11,150 nucleotides of DNA from CAZVBV01 sp964509975. Its GTDB lineage: Bacteria; Patescibacteriota; Gracilibacteria; UBA4473. Shown here one piece after another: positions 6,242 through 11,150 of the stretch; positions within the stretch are counted from its first letter, which is position 1, and the number at the start of each line of letters is the position of its first letter. The notes under the pieces are model-generated. The model was given only the letters and a program-made list of their open reading frames with translations. It ran no database searches and was not told where the DNA came from. Position numbers and translations under genes: made by a program. Where the stretch lies: positions 1-11,150 of the forward strand of contig CAZDZO010000026.1 in the NCBI GenBank assembly GCA_964509975.1, given 5' to 3'.

Positions 6242-7345
6242 TTATTTAATATTCTGCCACTCCGCCGGGGTAAGGATCCGATGAAATTGATCTCCTGGAA
6301 ATCCCACCACACGAACATTGTTAATCAACACGTCTCTGTTTGAAAGAAGGTTGTCGTGAATGTCTTGCACTACTGGAAACTGACTTTGTACTAAATTATA
6401 CACATAATGATACGCCATGATTTTGGAATTTTGCGCCACAAAATCTTCGTAGAGTCTCGTTTTTTCCGCCAAGAGTTTTTCTGCTTGGTCACCATTCAAT
6501 GTTTCAATACTGTCTTTGAGCGCACGATCCGCTTCAAGCATCCCTTTTTCCGATGTCCGAGATTTTATAGAAGAATCACTTAATTCGTTATCAAGTGTCG
6601 TAAGCAATCCCTTGGCCTCTTCTATAAGCATTTTTAAATCTGCAAGTGCCACGTCAATTCGTTTCTCTCTTTCTGCTGGTACTTCTGTCGGCAACAAATC
6701 CGTCGTCGTTAAATGATAATACGCCTCCACTCGTCTCGCCCAATACAATGATCGAGACAAAACTTTATCATTGTGTGCTTGCCGTGTTTGTTCCATCCAA
6801 TCTGCCCAGAGCGCAATTTTATACGCATAGTTTTCAGACAGGGCCGAAACGGTTGGTGTTTCTGGAATAACAACTTCCTTTTGAGATTTTTCTTTTTTCT
6901 CTACTTTCTTTTCTTTTTTCTTCTCTACTTTCTTTTGAGGTGATTCTTTCTTTTCTTCTCTCTGCACACTCTCTTTATTAATTGGATTATGAATTTTGTT
7001 GAGCGGATTATTCATCGGTCGCCAAATAATCCAAATCAAAAGCCCAAGCAACCCCACAATGAGTGCCATCTTGAGAAAGTTCCAGACAACTTTTTGAAAA
7101 ATCCAAAACACGTTTCCATCATTTTCAATCAAGAGATCATCCCCATCTTCGTCTTTTGGTGTACCGGTTTCTGGAATTTCAATTTCCTCTTCTTTCTTTG
7201 TCACAGCGTCAGCGACAGCCGGTTCAACTTTCTCAACAGGCGCTTGGGTTATTTGAACTGGCGGTTGTGTTACCACGGGTGCTTCCGTCTCTTTTGGAGT
7301 CGGTTTTTCCTTTTTCTCAGGGTCTTGAACGAATGGGTTGTCCAT
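6242..7345 (-). CDS. Single-pass membrane protein, charged low-complexity linkers, unknown function
   Basis: The 367-aa protein has a Pro/Glu/Val-rich, acidic N-terminal region (1-80), one hydrophobic segment (about 87-108, WNFLKMALIVGLLGLLIWII), a Lys/Glu low-complexity stretch (about 123-158) and a C-terminal domain (about 165-367) that looks mostly alpha-helical. I do not recognise the C-terminal domain. The topology is uncertain because the charged linker is rich in both Lys and Glu. It lies 12 nt downstream of ruvC on the same strand but has its own strong promoter, placing the predicted transcription start at the start codon. The AAAGG directly before the ATG is too close to act as a Shine-Dalgarno site. 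Confidence 0.85.
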   Translation of the reverse strand: MDNPFVQDPEKKEKPTPKETEAPVVTQPPVQITQAPVEKVEPAVADAVTKKEEEIEIPETGTPKDEDGDDLLIENDGNVFWIFQKVVWNFLKMALIVGLLGLLIWIIWRPMNNPLNKIHNPINKESVQREEKKESPQKKVEKKKEKKVEKKEKSQKEVVIPETPTVSALSENYAYKIALWADWMEQTRQAHNDKVLSRSLYWARRVEAYYHLTTTDLLPTEVPAEREKRIDVALADLKMLIEEAKGLLTTLDNELSDSSIKSRTSEKGMLEADRALKDSIETLNGDQAEKLLAEKTRLYEDFVAQNSKIMAYHYVYNLVQSQFPVVQDIHDNLLSNRDVLINNVRVVGFPGDQFHRILTPAEWQNIK

Positions 7346-7351
7346 CCTTTA

Positions 7352-7380
7352 ATTATATCACCTATTTAGTGTGAAGTCAA
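7352..7380 (-). promoter_or_regulatory. Near-consensus sigma70-type promoter giving a leaderless transcript
   Basis: TTGACT (7375-7380) and TATAAT (7352-7357) are exactly 17 nt apart on the minus strand. Only 6 nt separate the -10 box from the ATG at 7345, so transcription should begin at or within two bases of the start codon. The -35 box lies inside the 3' coding end of ruvC. Confidence 0.85.
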
Positions 7381-7843
7381 GGTTCTGGCCCGCATAAAAC
7401 GCGGCCGCTATCGCATCAACACCATCATCTAGCTTCGGTGCTTTGTCGAGTTTAAACATCAATTGTGCCATTTTTTTCATATCTGCCTTTTTCGCTTTTC
7501 CATTCCCCGTAAAACACTGTTTTATTTCGATCGGTTTCGGTTCAACAATCTGCGCTCCATGCTGATGTGCCAAAAGTATAAGCACCCCTCGCACCTGCGC
7601 TACTTGGATTCCTGTCGTAACATTTTGGACAAAGAAAAGATCCTCAATGGAAACAATTTCTGGTTTATGTTTTTTTAAAATCGATTCGAAATCATTCGCA
7701 ATTTCTAGTAGTCGATCTGCAAAATTTGTATTTGGTTTTGTTTTGATAACCCCAAAGGTTTCCAATTTCATGTCTCCCTTTTCTTTAGTGAGAATGGCAA
7801 ACCCACACAGACCGTATCCAGGATCAACCCCGAGAATCTTCAT
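7358..7843 (-). CDS. ruvC: Crossover junction endodeoxyribonuclease RuvC
   Basis: RuvC cleaves Holliday junctions symmetrically as a dimer, working with RuvAB branch migration in recombinational repair. The 161-aa protein starts MKILGVDPGYG with catalytic Asp7, then Glu67 in VSIEDLFF and the Asp140/Asp143 pair in LDDGVDAIAAA, the same four-residue arrangement as Escherichia coli RuvC (7, 66, 138, 141). The length is close to that of the family. The frame extends upstream to an ATG at 7891, but the family N-terminus begins at 7843 and a promoter-like signal ends 7 nt before it, so the shorter start is preferred. The gene ends in TGA. No ruvA or ruvB is in this window. Confidence 0.95.
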   Translation of the reverse strand: MKILGVDPGYGLCGFAILTKEKGDMKLETFGVIKTKPNTNFADRLLEIANDFESILKKHKPEIVSIEDLFFVQNVTTGIQVAQVRGVLILLAHQHGAQIVEPKPIEIKQCFTGNGKAKKADMKKMAQLMFKLDKAPKLDDGVDAIAAAFYAGQNLDFTLNR

Positions 7844-7850
7844 CGTCATC

Positions 7851-7879
7851 ATTGTGGCATAAAAACACCCCATCCTCAA
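7851..7879 (-). promoter_or_regulatory. Putative ruvC promoter, leaderless
   Basis: TTGAGG (7874-7879) and CACAAT (7851-7856) are 17 nt apart on the minus strand, each 4 of 6 to consensus. Seven nt separate the -10 box from the ATG at 7843, so the transcript would start at the codon. This is weaker than the other promoters listed, but the geometry matches them. Confidence 0.45.
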
Positions 7880-7889
7880 TTCCTTGGGC

Positions 7890-7908
7890 ATTCTGGCTTG
7901 CCCAGAAT
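7890..7908. repeat. Palindromic hairpin element, left copy
   Basis: ATTCTGG and CCAGAAT form a perfect 7-bp stem around the loop CTTGC. With one flanking base on each side it matches 17 of 21 positions of the inverse of the element at 8005-8025; the four differences form two compensatory pairs. It lies just upstream of ruvC. Confidence 0.7.
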
Positions 7909-8005
7909 CACTTTAAGAAACCCCATGCGTAAGGAGCGAAGCGAATATCTTTCAATAAGTAATTTGTACGCTAGCGCTTAAAAGCCTGTGACAAGTTTTC
8001 ATCCG
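7909..8005. other. Intergenic segment between the two hairpins
   Basis: The 97-bp segment has no supported gene. It contains gagcgaagcgaa-type sequence and the short palindrome CGCTAGCG. Being bounded by inverted hairpin copies, it could be the body of a small non-autonomous element, but I see no target-site duplication. Nothing else is recognised here. Confidence 0.3.
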
Positions 8006-8024
8006 ATTCCAGGCAAGCTGGAAT
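8006..8024. repeat. Palindromic hairpin element, right copy
   Basis: ATTCCAG and CTGGAAT form a perfect 7-bp stem around GCAAG, in inverted orientation to the left copy. The flanking form GATTCC...GGAATGAC resembles the dispersed palindromic intergenic repeats common in many bacterial genomes. It could also weakly terminate plus-strand transcription, with TTTTT at 8033-8037. Confidence 0.7.
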
Positions 8025-8048
8025 GACTGGTGTTTTTGTATTTAATAT

Positions 8049-8077
8049 TTTACATTTCACCTTCCTCATTCGATAAT
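8049..8077 (+). promoter_or_regulatory. Sigma70-like promoter for the 2H phosphoesterase cluster
   Basis: TTTACA (8049-8054) and GATAAT (8072-8077) are 17 nt apart, each 5 of 6 to consensus. Nine nt separate the -10 box from the ATG at 8087, so the leader would be 0-3 nt. This supports the ATG at 8087 over the upstream in-frame GTG at 8030, which lies before the promoter. Confidence 0.75.
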
Positions 8078-8086
8078 GCGTGCAAC

Positions 8087-8737
8087 ATGAATCTAGAAAA
8101 TCAACAACACGCTTGGGAAGAAAACTGGAAACAAAATGCTCCACTTTTTGGGTCGAAACAATGGGTGCCTGACCCAAACTTTCTTTTTTTTATAGAAATC
8201 CCTATTCCCGCAAAAATGCGGACCGAAATGGAACAAGTTCTCGAAAAACTCAAATTCCGAGAAGCCTTCTCACAAGGACACTGGATTGCGCCTCAACGCA
8301 TGCACATAACGCTCGCATTGCCCGGAAGAATGGGTGTTCACTTTCAGCAGAATGAGGTGGGGTTTATGGAAAAAACCATCGAAAAGATTTTAGAGAACGT
8401 GAAGTCCTTTGAAGTCCGACTGGGAAACGTCAATTGTTTTCCTGACGCCCTCTTTCGAGAAGTATTAGATGAATCAGGAGAATTGCAGCGACTCCATAAT
8501 AAAATTTGTAAAGCGATTCCTTTTTCTCAGAACCCAGAATATCGATTTGAAAATTACAAACCACATATTTCACTTTTTTATGGTGCTCATCATGCCGATC
8601 TTTTGGAAGGAGAATCTTTTGATCGTCAGCTCAAACCCACCACGATAAAAGTAGAAAAAGTATTTTTTGGAAAAGCCAAAAATGAACACGGGGAATACGA
8701 AAAACATATTTTACGCGAATTCCTTCTAAAACAATGA
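8087..8737 (+). CDS. 2H phosphoesterase superfamily protein (LigT-like)
   Basis: The 216-aa protein carries the two histidine motifs that define the 2H superfamily, HIT at 73-75 (QRMHITLAL) and HIS at 160-162 (YKPHISLFYG). These histidines catalyse hydrolysis of 2',3'-cyclic or 2'-5' phosphodiester bonds in RNA, and some relatives reversibly ligate tRNA halves; the substrate here is unknown. The length fits the family, which is usually 170-220 aa. The first 30 residues are an extra charged N-terminal extension. The gene heads a plus-strand cluster, and its stop codon overlaps the next start by 4 bp (ATGA), implying translational coupling. The start was set by the adjacent promoter. Confidence 0.85.
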   Translation: MNLENQQHAWEENWKQNAPLFGSKQWVPDPNFLFFIEIPIPAKMRTEMEQVLEKLKFREAFSQGHWIAPQRMHITLALPGRMGVHFQQNEVGFMEKTIEKILENVKSFEVRLGNVNCFPDALFREVLDESGELQRLHNKICKAIPFSQNPEYRFENYKPHISLFYGAHHADLLEGESFDRQLKPTTIKVEKVFFGKAKNEHGEYEKHILREFLLKQ

Positions 8738-9309
8738 AAACAAAAAACGTATTACTTATCGATAATTACGACAGCTTTACGTTTAATGTAGTGCAATATT
8801 TACAAGAACTCGGTGCAACTGTGACGGTGCGAAAAAATGATGCCATAACGGCAGAGGAGGCAGAATCACTTAAACCCGATGCACTTGTTTTTTCCCCAGG
8901 GCCAGGGACGGTAGAGTGTGAGAAAGATATTGGAAATGGACTGGAAATTTTTGAAATATTTAAAGGAAAAATTCCTATTTTAGGCGTCTGTCTTGGTCAC
9001 CAGATGATTGGAAAATATTTTGACGGAACCATTGAAAAAATCGCCCCCATGCATGGGAAAAAATCGCTCATAAAAATTCTCAATAAAGACGGTCTCTTCC
9101 AAGGACTTCCTGATCAAATCAAAGGCATGCGCTATCATTCTCTTATTATAAAAAATACGAAACTTAAAACAACGGCTCGAACCGAAGAAGGTTCTCTCAT
9201 GGCAATGGAAGATGTCGACCAACGTATTTTTGGGGTACAATTTCATCCAGAATCAATCGGTACAAAAACTGGACACACTATTTTTAAAAACTTTCTCTCG
9301 TTCACATGA
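8734..9309 (+). CDS. Class I glutamine amidotransferase, PabA/TrpG type
   Basis: The 191-aa protein matches the small subunit of anthranilate or aminodeoxychorismate synthase in length and motifs: VLLIDNYDSFTFN (6-18), FSPGPG (53-58), nucleophile Cys86 in GVCLGHQ, and His171 and Glu173 in QFHPES. These subunits hydrolyse glutamine and pass ammonia to a chorismate-using partner (TrpE or PabB). TrpG and PabA cannot be separated from this sequence alone and some enzymes serve both. No partner gene is in the window, which is notable if the host has reduced biosynthesis. It is coupled by ATGA overlaps to both neighbours, and has no Shine-Dalgarno sequence of its own. Confidence 0.9.
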   Translation: MKTKNVLLIDNYDSFTFNVVQYLQELGATVTVRKNDAITAEEAESLKPDALVFSPGPGTVECEKDIGNGLEIFEIFKGKIPILGVCLGHQMIGKYFDGTIEKIAPMHGKKSLIKILNKDGLFQGLPDQIKGMRYHSLIIKNTKLKTTARTEEGSLMAMEDVDQRIFGVQFHPESIGTKTGHTIFKNFLSFT

Positions 9310-10109
9310 AATTTATTTTAAAATGGATCCTCGTTCTCTTTATTCTCTTTGTTGGGTGGCTCGGAGTGATGTACACGTTTCAAACAAAAATTATTTTCCC
9401 TTCTCCAAAAGAACACATTAATCATCCCATTCCAGGAGCGCTTGAATGGGAAGATGTTTCGATCCAAACAACTGACAATATCACATTACATGGTTGGTGG
9501 ATGGATATGGGAGCGGAAGAAACTGTTGTCTTTTTTCACGGAAATTCCACAAATATTTCTTATTATTCTGGACGACTTTATATGCTCAAAAAACTGGAGA
9601 AAAATGCCCTCTTTTTTGATTATCGAGGCTATGGAAAAAGCGAAGGACGCGTGGTTCGAGAGGAAGATGTATACACCGATGGACAAGCTGCCATTGATTT
9701 TTTAACGCAAGAGAAAAACATTGATCCTAAAAAGATAACCCTTTGGGGATTTTCTGTAGGAACGGGAATCGCCACTGAAATGGCCCTGCGAAATCCCGTA
9801 TCCAAACTTATTCTCGAAGCTCCTTTTCTTTCTGTTTCCGCACTGGCATATGAATTTGTCCCTCTCCATCTGCCAAATTGGTACTGGCGATATAAATTTG
9901 ATAATCAATCAAAAATTGCAAACATCACGGTTCCGCTACTTCTTCTCCACAGTCCAGAAGATAAAAATGTTCCGTATGAACAGGGTCAAATCCTTTTTGA
10001 AAAAGCCACCACAGAAAAAGAATTTGTGGAACTCTCTGGAAATCATGATAACGCCATTTCTAAATCAGCTGCTGTGTACTTCTCTGCCCTCAAAGAATTT
10101 TTGCCATAG
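9306..10109 (+). CDS. Membrane-anchored alpha/beta hydrolase
   Basis: The 267-aa protein begins with an N-terminal hydrophobic anchor (about 5-24), followed by an alpha/beta-hydrolase fold. Visible elements are the oxyanion segment FFHGN (76-80), DYRGYGKSEG (105-114), the nucleophile elbow GFSVG with Ser150, Asp219 in HSPEDKNVP and His247 in GNHDN, a complete Ser-Asp-His triad. The architecture resembles the Bem46/ABHD13-like group, whose substrates are mostly unknown. The catalytic domain probably faces outside the membrane. Its ATG overlaps the previous TGA by 4 bp, so it belongs to the coupled cluster. Its 3' end carries the -35 box of the next gene. Confidence 0.9.
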   Translation: MKFILKWILVLFILFVGWLGVMYTFQTKIIFPSPKEHINHPIPGALEWEDVSIQTTDNITLHGWWMDMGAEETVVFFHGNSTNISYYSGRLYMLKKLEKNALFFDYRGYGKSEGRVVREEDVYTDGQAAIDFLTQEKNIDPKKITLWGFSVGTGIATEMALRNPVSKLILEAPFLSVSALAYEFVPLHLPNWYWRYKFDNQSKIANITVPLLLLHSPEDKNVPYEQGQILFEKATTEKEFVELSGNHDNAISKSAAVYFSALKEFLP

Positions 10110-10129
10110 CCGAACGGTTGTTTTATTAT
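10101..10129 (+). promoter_or_regulatory. Sigma70-like promoter for the lipoprotein gene, leaderless
   Basis: TTGCCA (10101-10106) and TATTAT (10124-10129) are 17 nt apart, each 5 of 6 to consensus. Seven nt (AGAAATA) separate the -10 box from the ATG at 10137, so transcription should start at the codon. The -35 box covers the last sense codons of the hydrolase gene. Confidence 0.75.
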
Positions 10130-10136
10130 AGAAATA

Positions 10137-10883
10137 ATGAAAAAAATTTCACTTTTAATGGGCCTCTTTCTCAGTCTACTTCTCTCCGGATGTGATGGCG
10201 TAGCTATGAGAGAAACATACCAGGAAGTAAAAGGACTCCCTGCTCAAATAGCCGTAGACACCGTTGCAAAACTGGTCACCGCCAATGAACTTTTTTCAAA
10301 TACACAATACGAACACACCCCTAAAACATTAGAAAAAATATTTCTCGAAAGTGAATATCAAATCATTGTTGAAGATTACGCCTTTTTTTATTGTTATGAC
10401 AAAACACCACGTCTATTTAAGGAGGTAGATTTTTTGGGAAATTTTATTGTTATTGCCTCCAGCAAACTTGATAATGATATTGTTATACAAGGAACGATTC
10501 CGTTCCTATCTCAATGGAAAGAGCTCAAAGGACTCAAAAATCGAAGCATTCCTTATTTTGAATCAATACTTGATATCGAGAATGGAGAATGTTTTGAAAT
10601 TGAACTCGATTGGGAATACCTCCGGTCATTGCCTCAGAACAAACTGCTTAAAAATATTCCTTCCACTGATCCTTCTGAATGGGACAAAATGAGGAAAGAA
10701 ATGAAAAACTTCACCACTCCAATTGAAGATCTTTTGAACACTTTTGACTCAGAAGAAAAAACAGAGACGCCAAAACCTACGCCTTCTTTAGAAGACCTTT
10801 TTGACTCCACTCATTTAGAAGCAGAATCAGAAATACCACCAGCGCTAGAAAAACTAATTTTGGATATCCGGTCACAAAAATAG
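10137..10883 (+). CDS. Lipoprotein of unknown function
   Basis: The 248-aa protein has a classic lipoprotein signal: MKK, a hydrophobic core and the lipobox L16-S17-G18-C19, so Cys19 should be lipidated and the protein tethered outside the membrane. The mature part has no family I recognise. Residues about 75-170 are mixed alpha/beta in character and include an aromatic YAFFYCYD patch. The region from about 205 is rich in Glu, Pro and Thr and looks flexible. The final 107 bp overlap the convergent transferase gene on the other strand, so its C-terminal tail is constrained by, or arose over, that gene. It follows the hydrolase by 27 bp but has a promoter of its own. Confidence 0.85.
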   Translation: MKKISLLMGLFLSLLLSGCDGVAMRETYQEVKGLPAQIAVDTVAKLVTANELFSNTQYEHTPKTLEKIFLESEYQIIVEDYAFFYCYDKTPRLFKEVDFLGNFIVIASSKLDNDIVIQGTIPFLSQWKELKGLKNRSIPYFESILDIENGECFEIELDWEYLRSLPQNKLLKNIPSTDPSEWDKMRKEMKNFTTPIEDLLNTFDSEEKTETPKPTPSLEDLFDSTHLEAESEIPPALEKLILDIRSQK

Positions 10884-11150
10884 AAATAACTCCAAGCAGT
10901 CCCGAAATAACAACAAGAAGCAAAGCTGCTTTTTGTTCCCCTATTTTTCGAGCGATATTGTGATGAAGATGCTTTTTGTCGCCTCGAAAAGGAGAAACTT
11001 TTTCTCGAAATATTCTGCGTACAATGACAAAAAGGAGATCAAGAATCGGTAATCCGAGCACAAGCAAAGTAGTTGCAATCTTGGTCCCCGCAAAAATAGA
11101 AAGGACTGCTAGTAAAAACCCAAGAGTCTGAGATCCTGTGTCACCGAGAA
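10777..11150 (-). CDS. Polyprenyl-phosphate sugar-1-phosphate transferase (WecA/TagO family), C-terminal part
   Basis: The frame is open to the window edge, so only the C-terminal ~124 codons are present. It begins with the family signature LGDTGSQTLGF, followed by membrane segments, an extended cytoplasmic loop and the HLHH motif (KKHLHHNI), which is typical of WecA/TagO-type enzymes, and two further membrane segments. These enzymes move a sugar-1-phosphate (often GlcNAc-1-P) from a UDP-sugar to undecaprenyl phosphate, the first step of surface polysaccharide or teichoic-acid synthesis. MraY is a relative, but the HxHH loop favours WecA/TagO. The N-terminal Asp-rich motifs are outside the window. 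The last ~35 codons overlap the lipoprotein gene. Confidence 0.88.
   Translation of the reverse strand, partial: LGDTGSQTLGFLLAVLSIFAGTKIATTLLVLGLPILDLLFVIVRRIFREKVSPFRGDKKHLHHNIARKIGEQKAALLLVVISGLLGVISIFVTGYPKLVFLALVVFLILLLNEWSQKGLLKKA

Noticed and set aside
7844..7891. Longer N-terminus of RuvC from ATG at 7891
   Set aside because: RuvC proteins begin with M-x-I-L-G-(V/I)-D-P-G; the extra 16 residues have no counterpart and cover a promoter-like signal.
8030..8086. Longer N-terminus of the 2H phosphoesterase from GTG at 8030
   Set aside because: The extension is unlike the family and overlaps the hairpin repeat and the promoter at 8049-8077, which must lie upstream of the coding region.
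7358..9309. TGA=glycine code (Gracilibacteria/Absconditabacteria)
   Set aside because: ruvC, the 2H phosphoesterase gene and the amidotransferase gene all end at TGA at the expected family length, two of them in ATGA overlaps.

Overview
The window most likely comes from a small-genome candidate-phyla (CPR/Patescibacteria) bacterium; Peregrinibacteria-like is my best guess. The evidence is compact AT-rich coding, many orphan proteins, secreted lamin-tail/PKD proteins and a near-absence of Shine-Dalgarno sites. TGA ends ruvC, the 2H phosphoesterase gene and the amidotransferase gene, so the TGA=Gly code of Gracilibacteria does not apply. This placement is inference from style, not from a marker gene.

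Layout. Positions 1-567 hold a tandem array with a 181-182 bp period, read on the minus strand. Each unit is a recognisable tRNA-Gln(CUG) whose T-loop is interrupted by a conserved 72-nt insert able to form two hairpins, followed by a 40-nt linker with a promoter-like signal. Two units are complete; one is cut by the window edge and one is 5'-truncated. The only two differences between the inserts of the two complete copies form a compensatory base-pair change. A small six-cysteine ORF (580-831, minus) lies just upstream of the array. Then come a DEAD-box RNA helicase (1023-2285, plus) and, convergently with a 6-bp gap, a 692-aa acidic protein of unknown function (2292-4370, minus). Divergent from that is a secreted protein with two lamin-tail-like domains and a PKD-like domain (4495-6189, plus), closed by a strong terminator.

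The second half holds a single-pass membrane protein (6242-7345, minus) downstream of the Holliday-junction resolvase ruvC (7358-7843, minus). After an intergenic region carrying two hairpins related by compensatory changes comes a plus-strand cluster joined by 4-bp ATGA overlaps: a 2H phosphoesterase, a PabA/TrpG-type glutamine amidotransferase and a membrane-anchored alpha/beta hydrolase, followed by a lipoprotein gene with its own promoter. The lipoprotein gene overlaps by 107 bp the 3' end of a convergent WecA/TagO-type glycosyl-phosphate transferase that runs off the right edge.

A recurring regulatory feature is that four genes (the membrane protein, ruvC, the 2H phosphoesterase and the lipoprotein) have sigma70-like promoters whose -10 box lies only 6-9 nt before the start codon, which predicts leaderless mRNAs. 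The genes do not form one pathway. The strongest candidate for something undescribed is the tRNA-Gln-like array with structured T-loop inserts.
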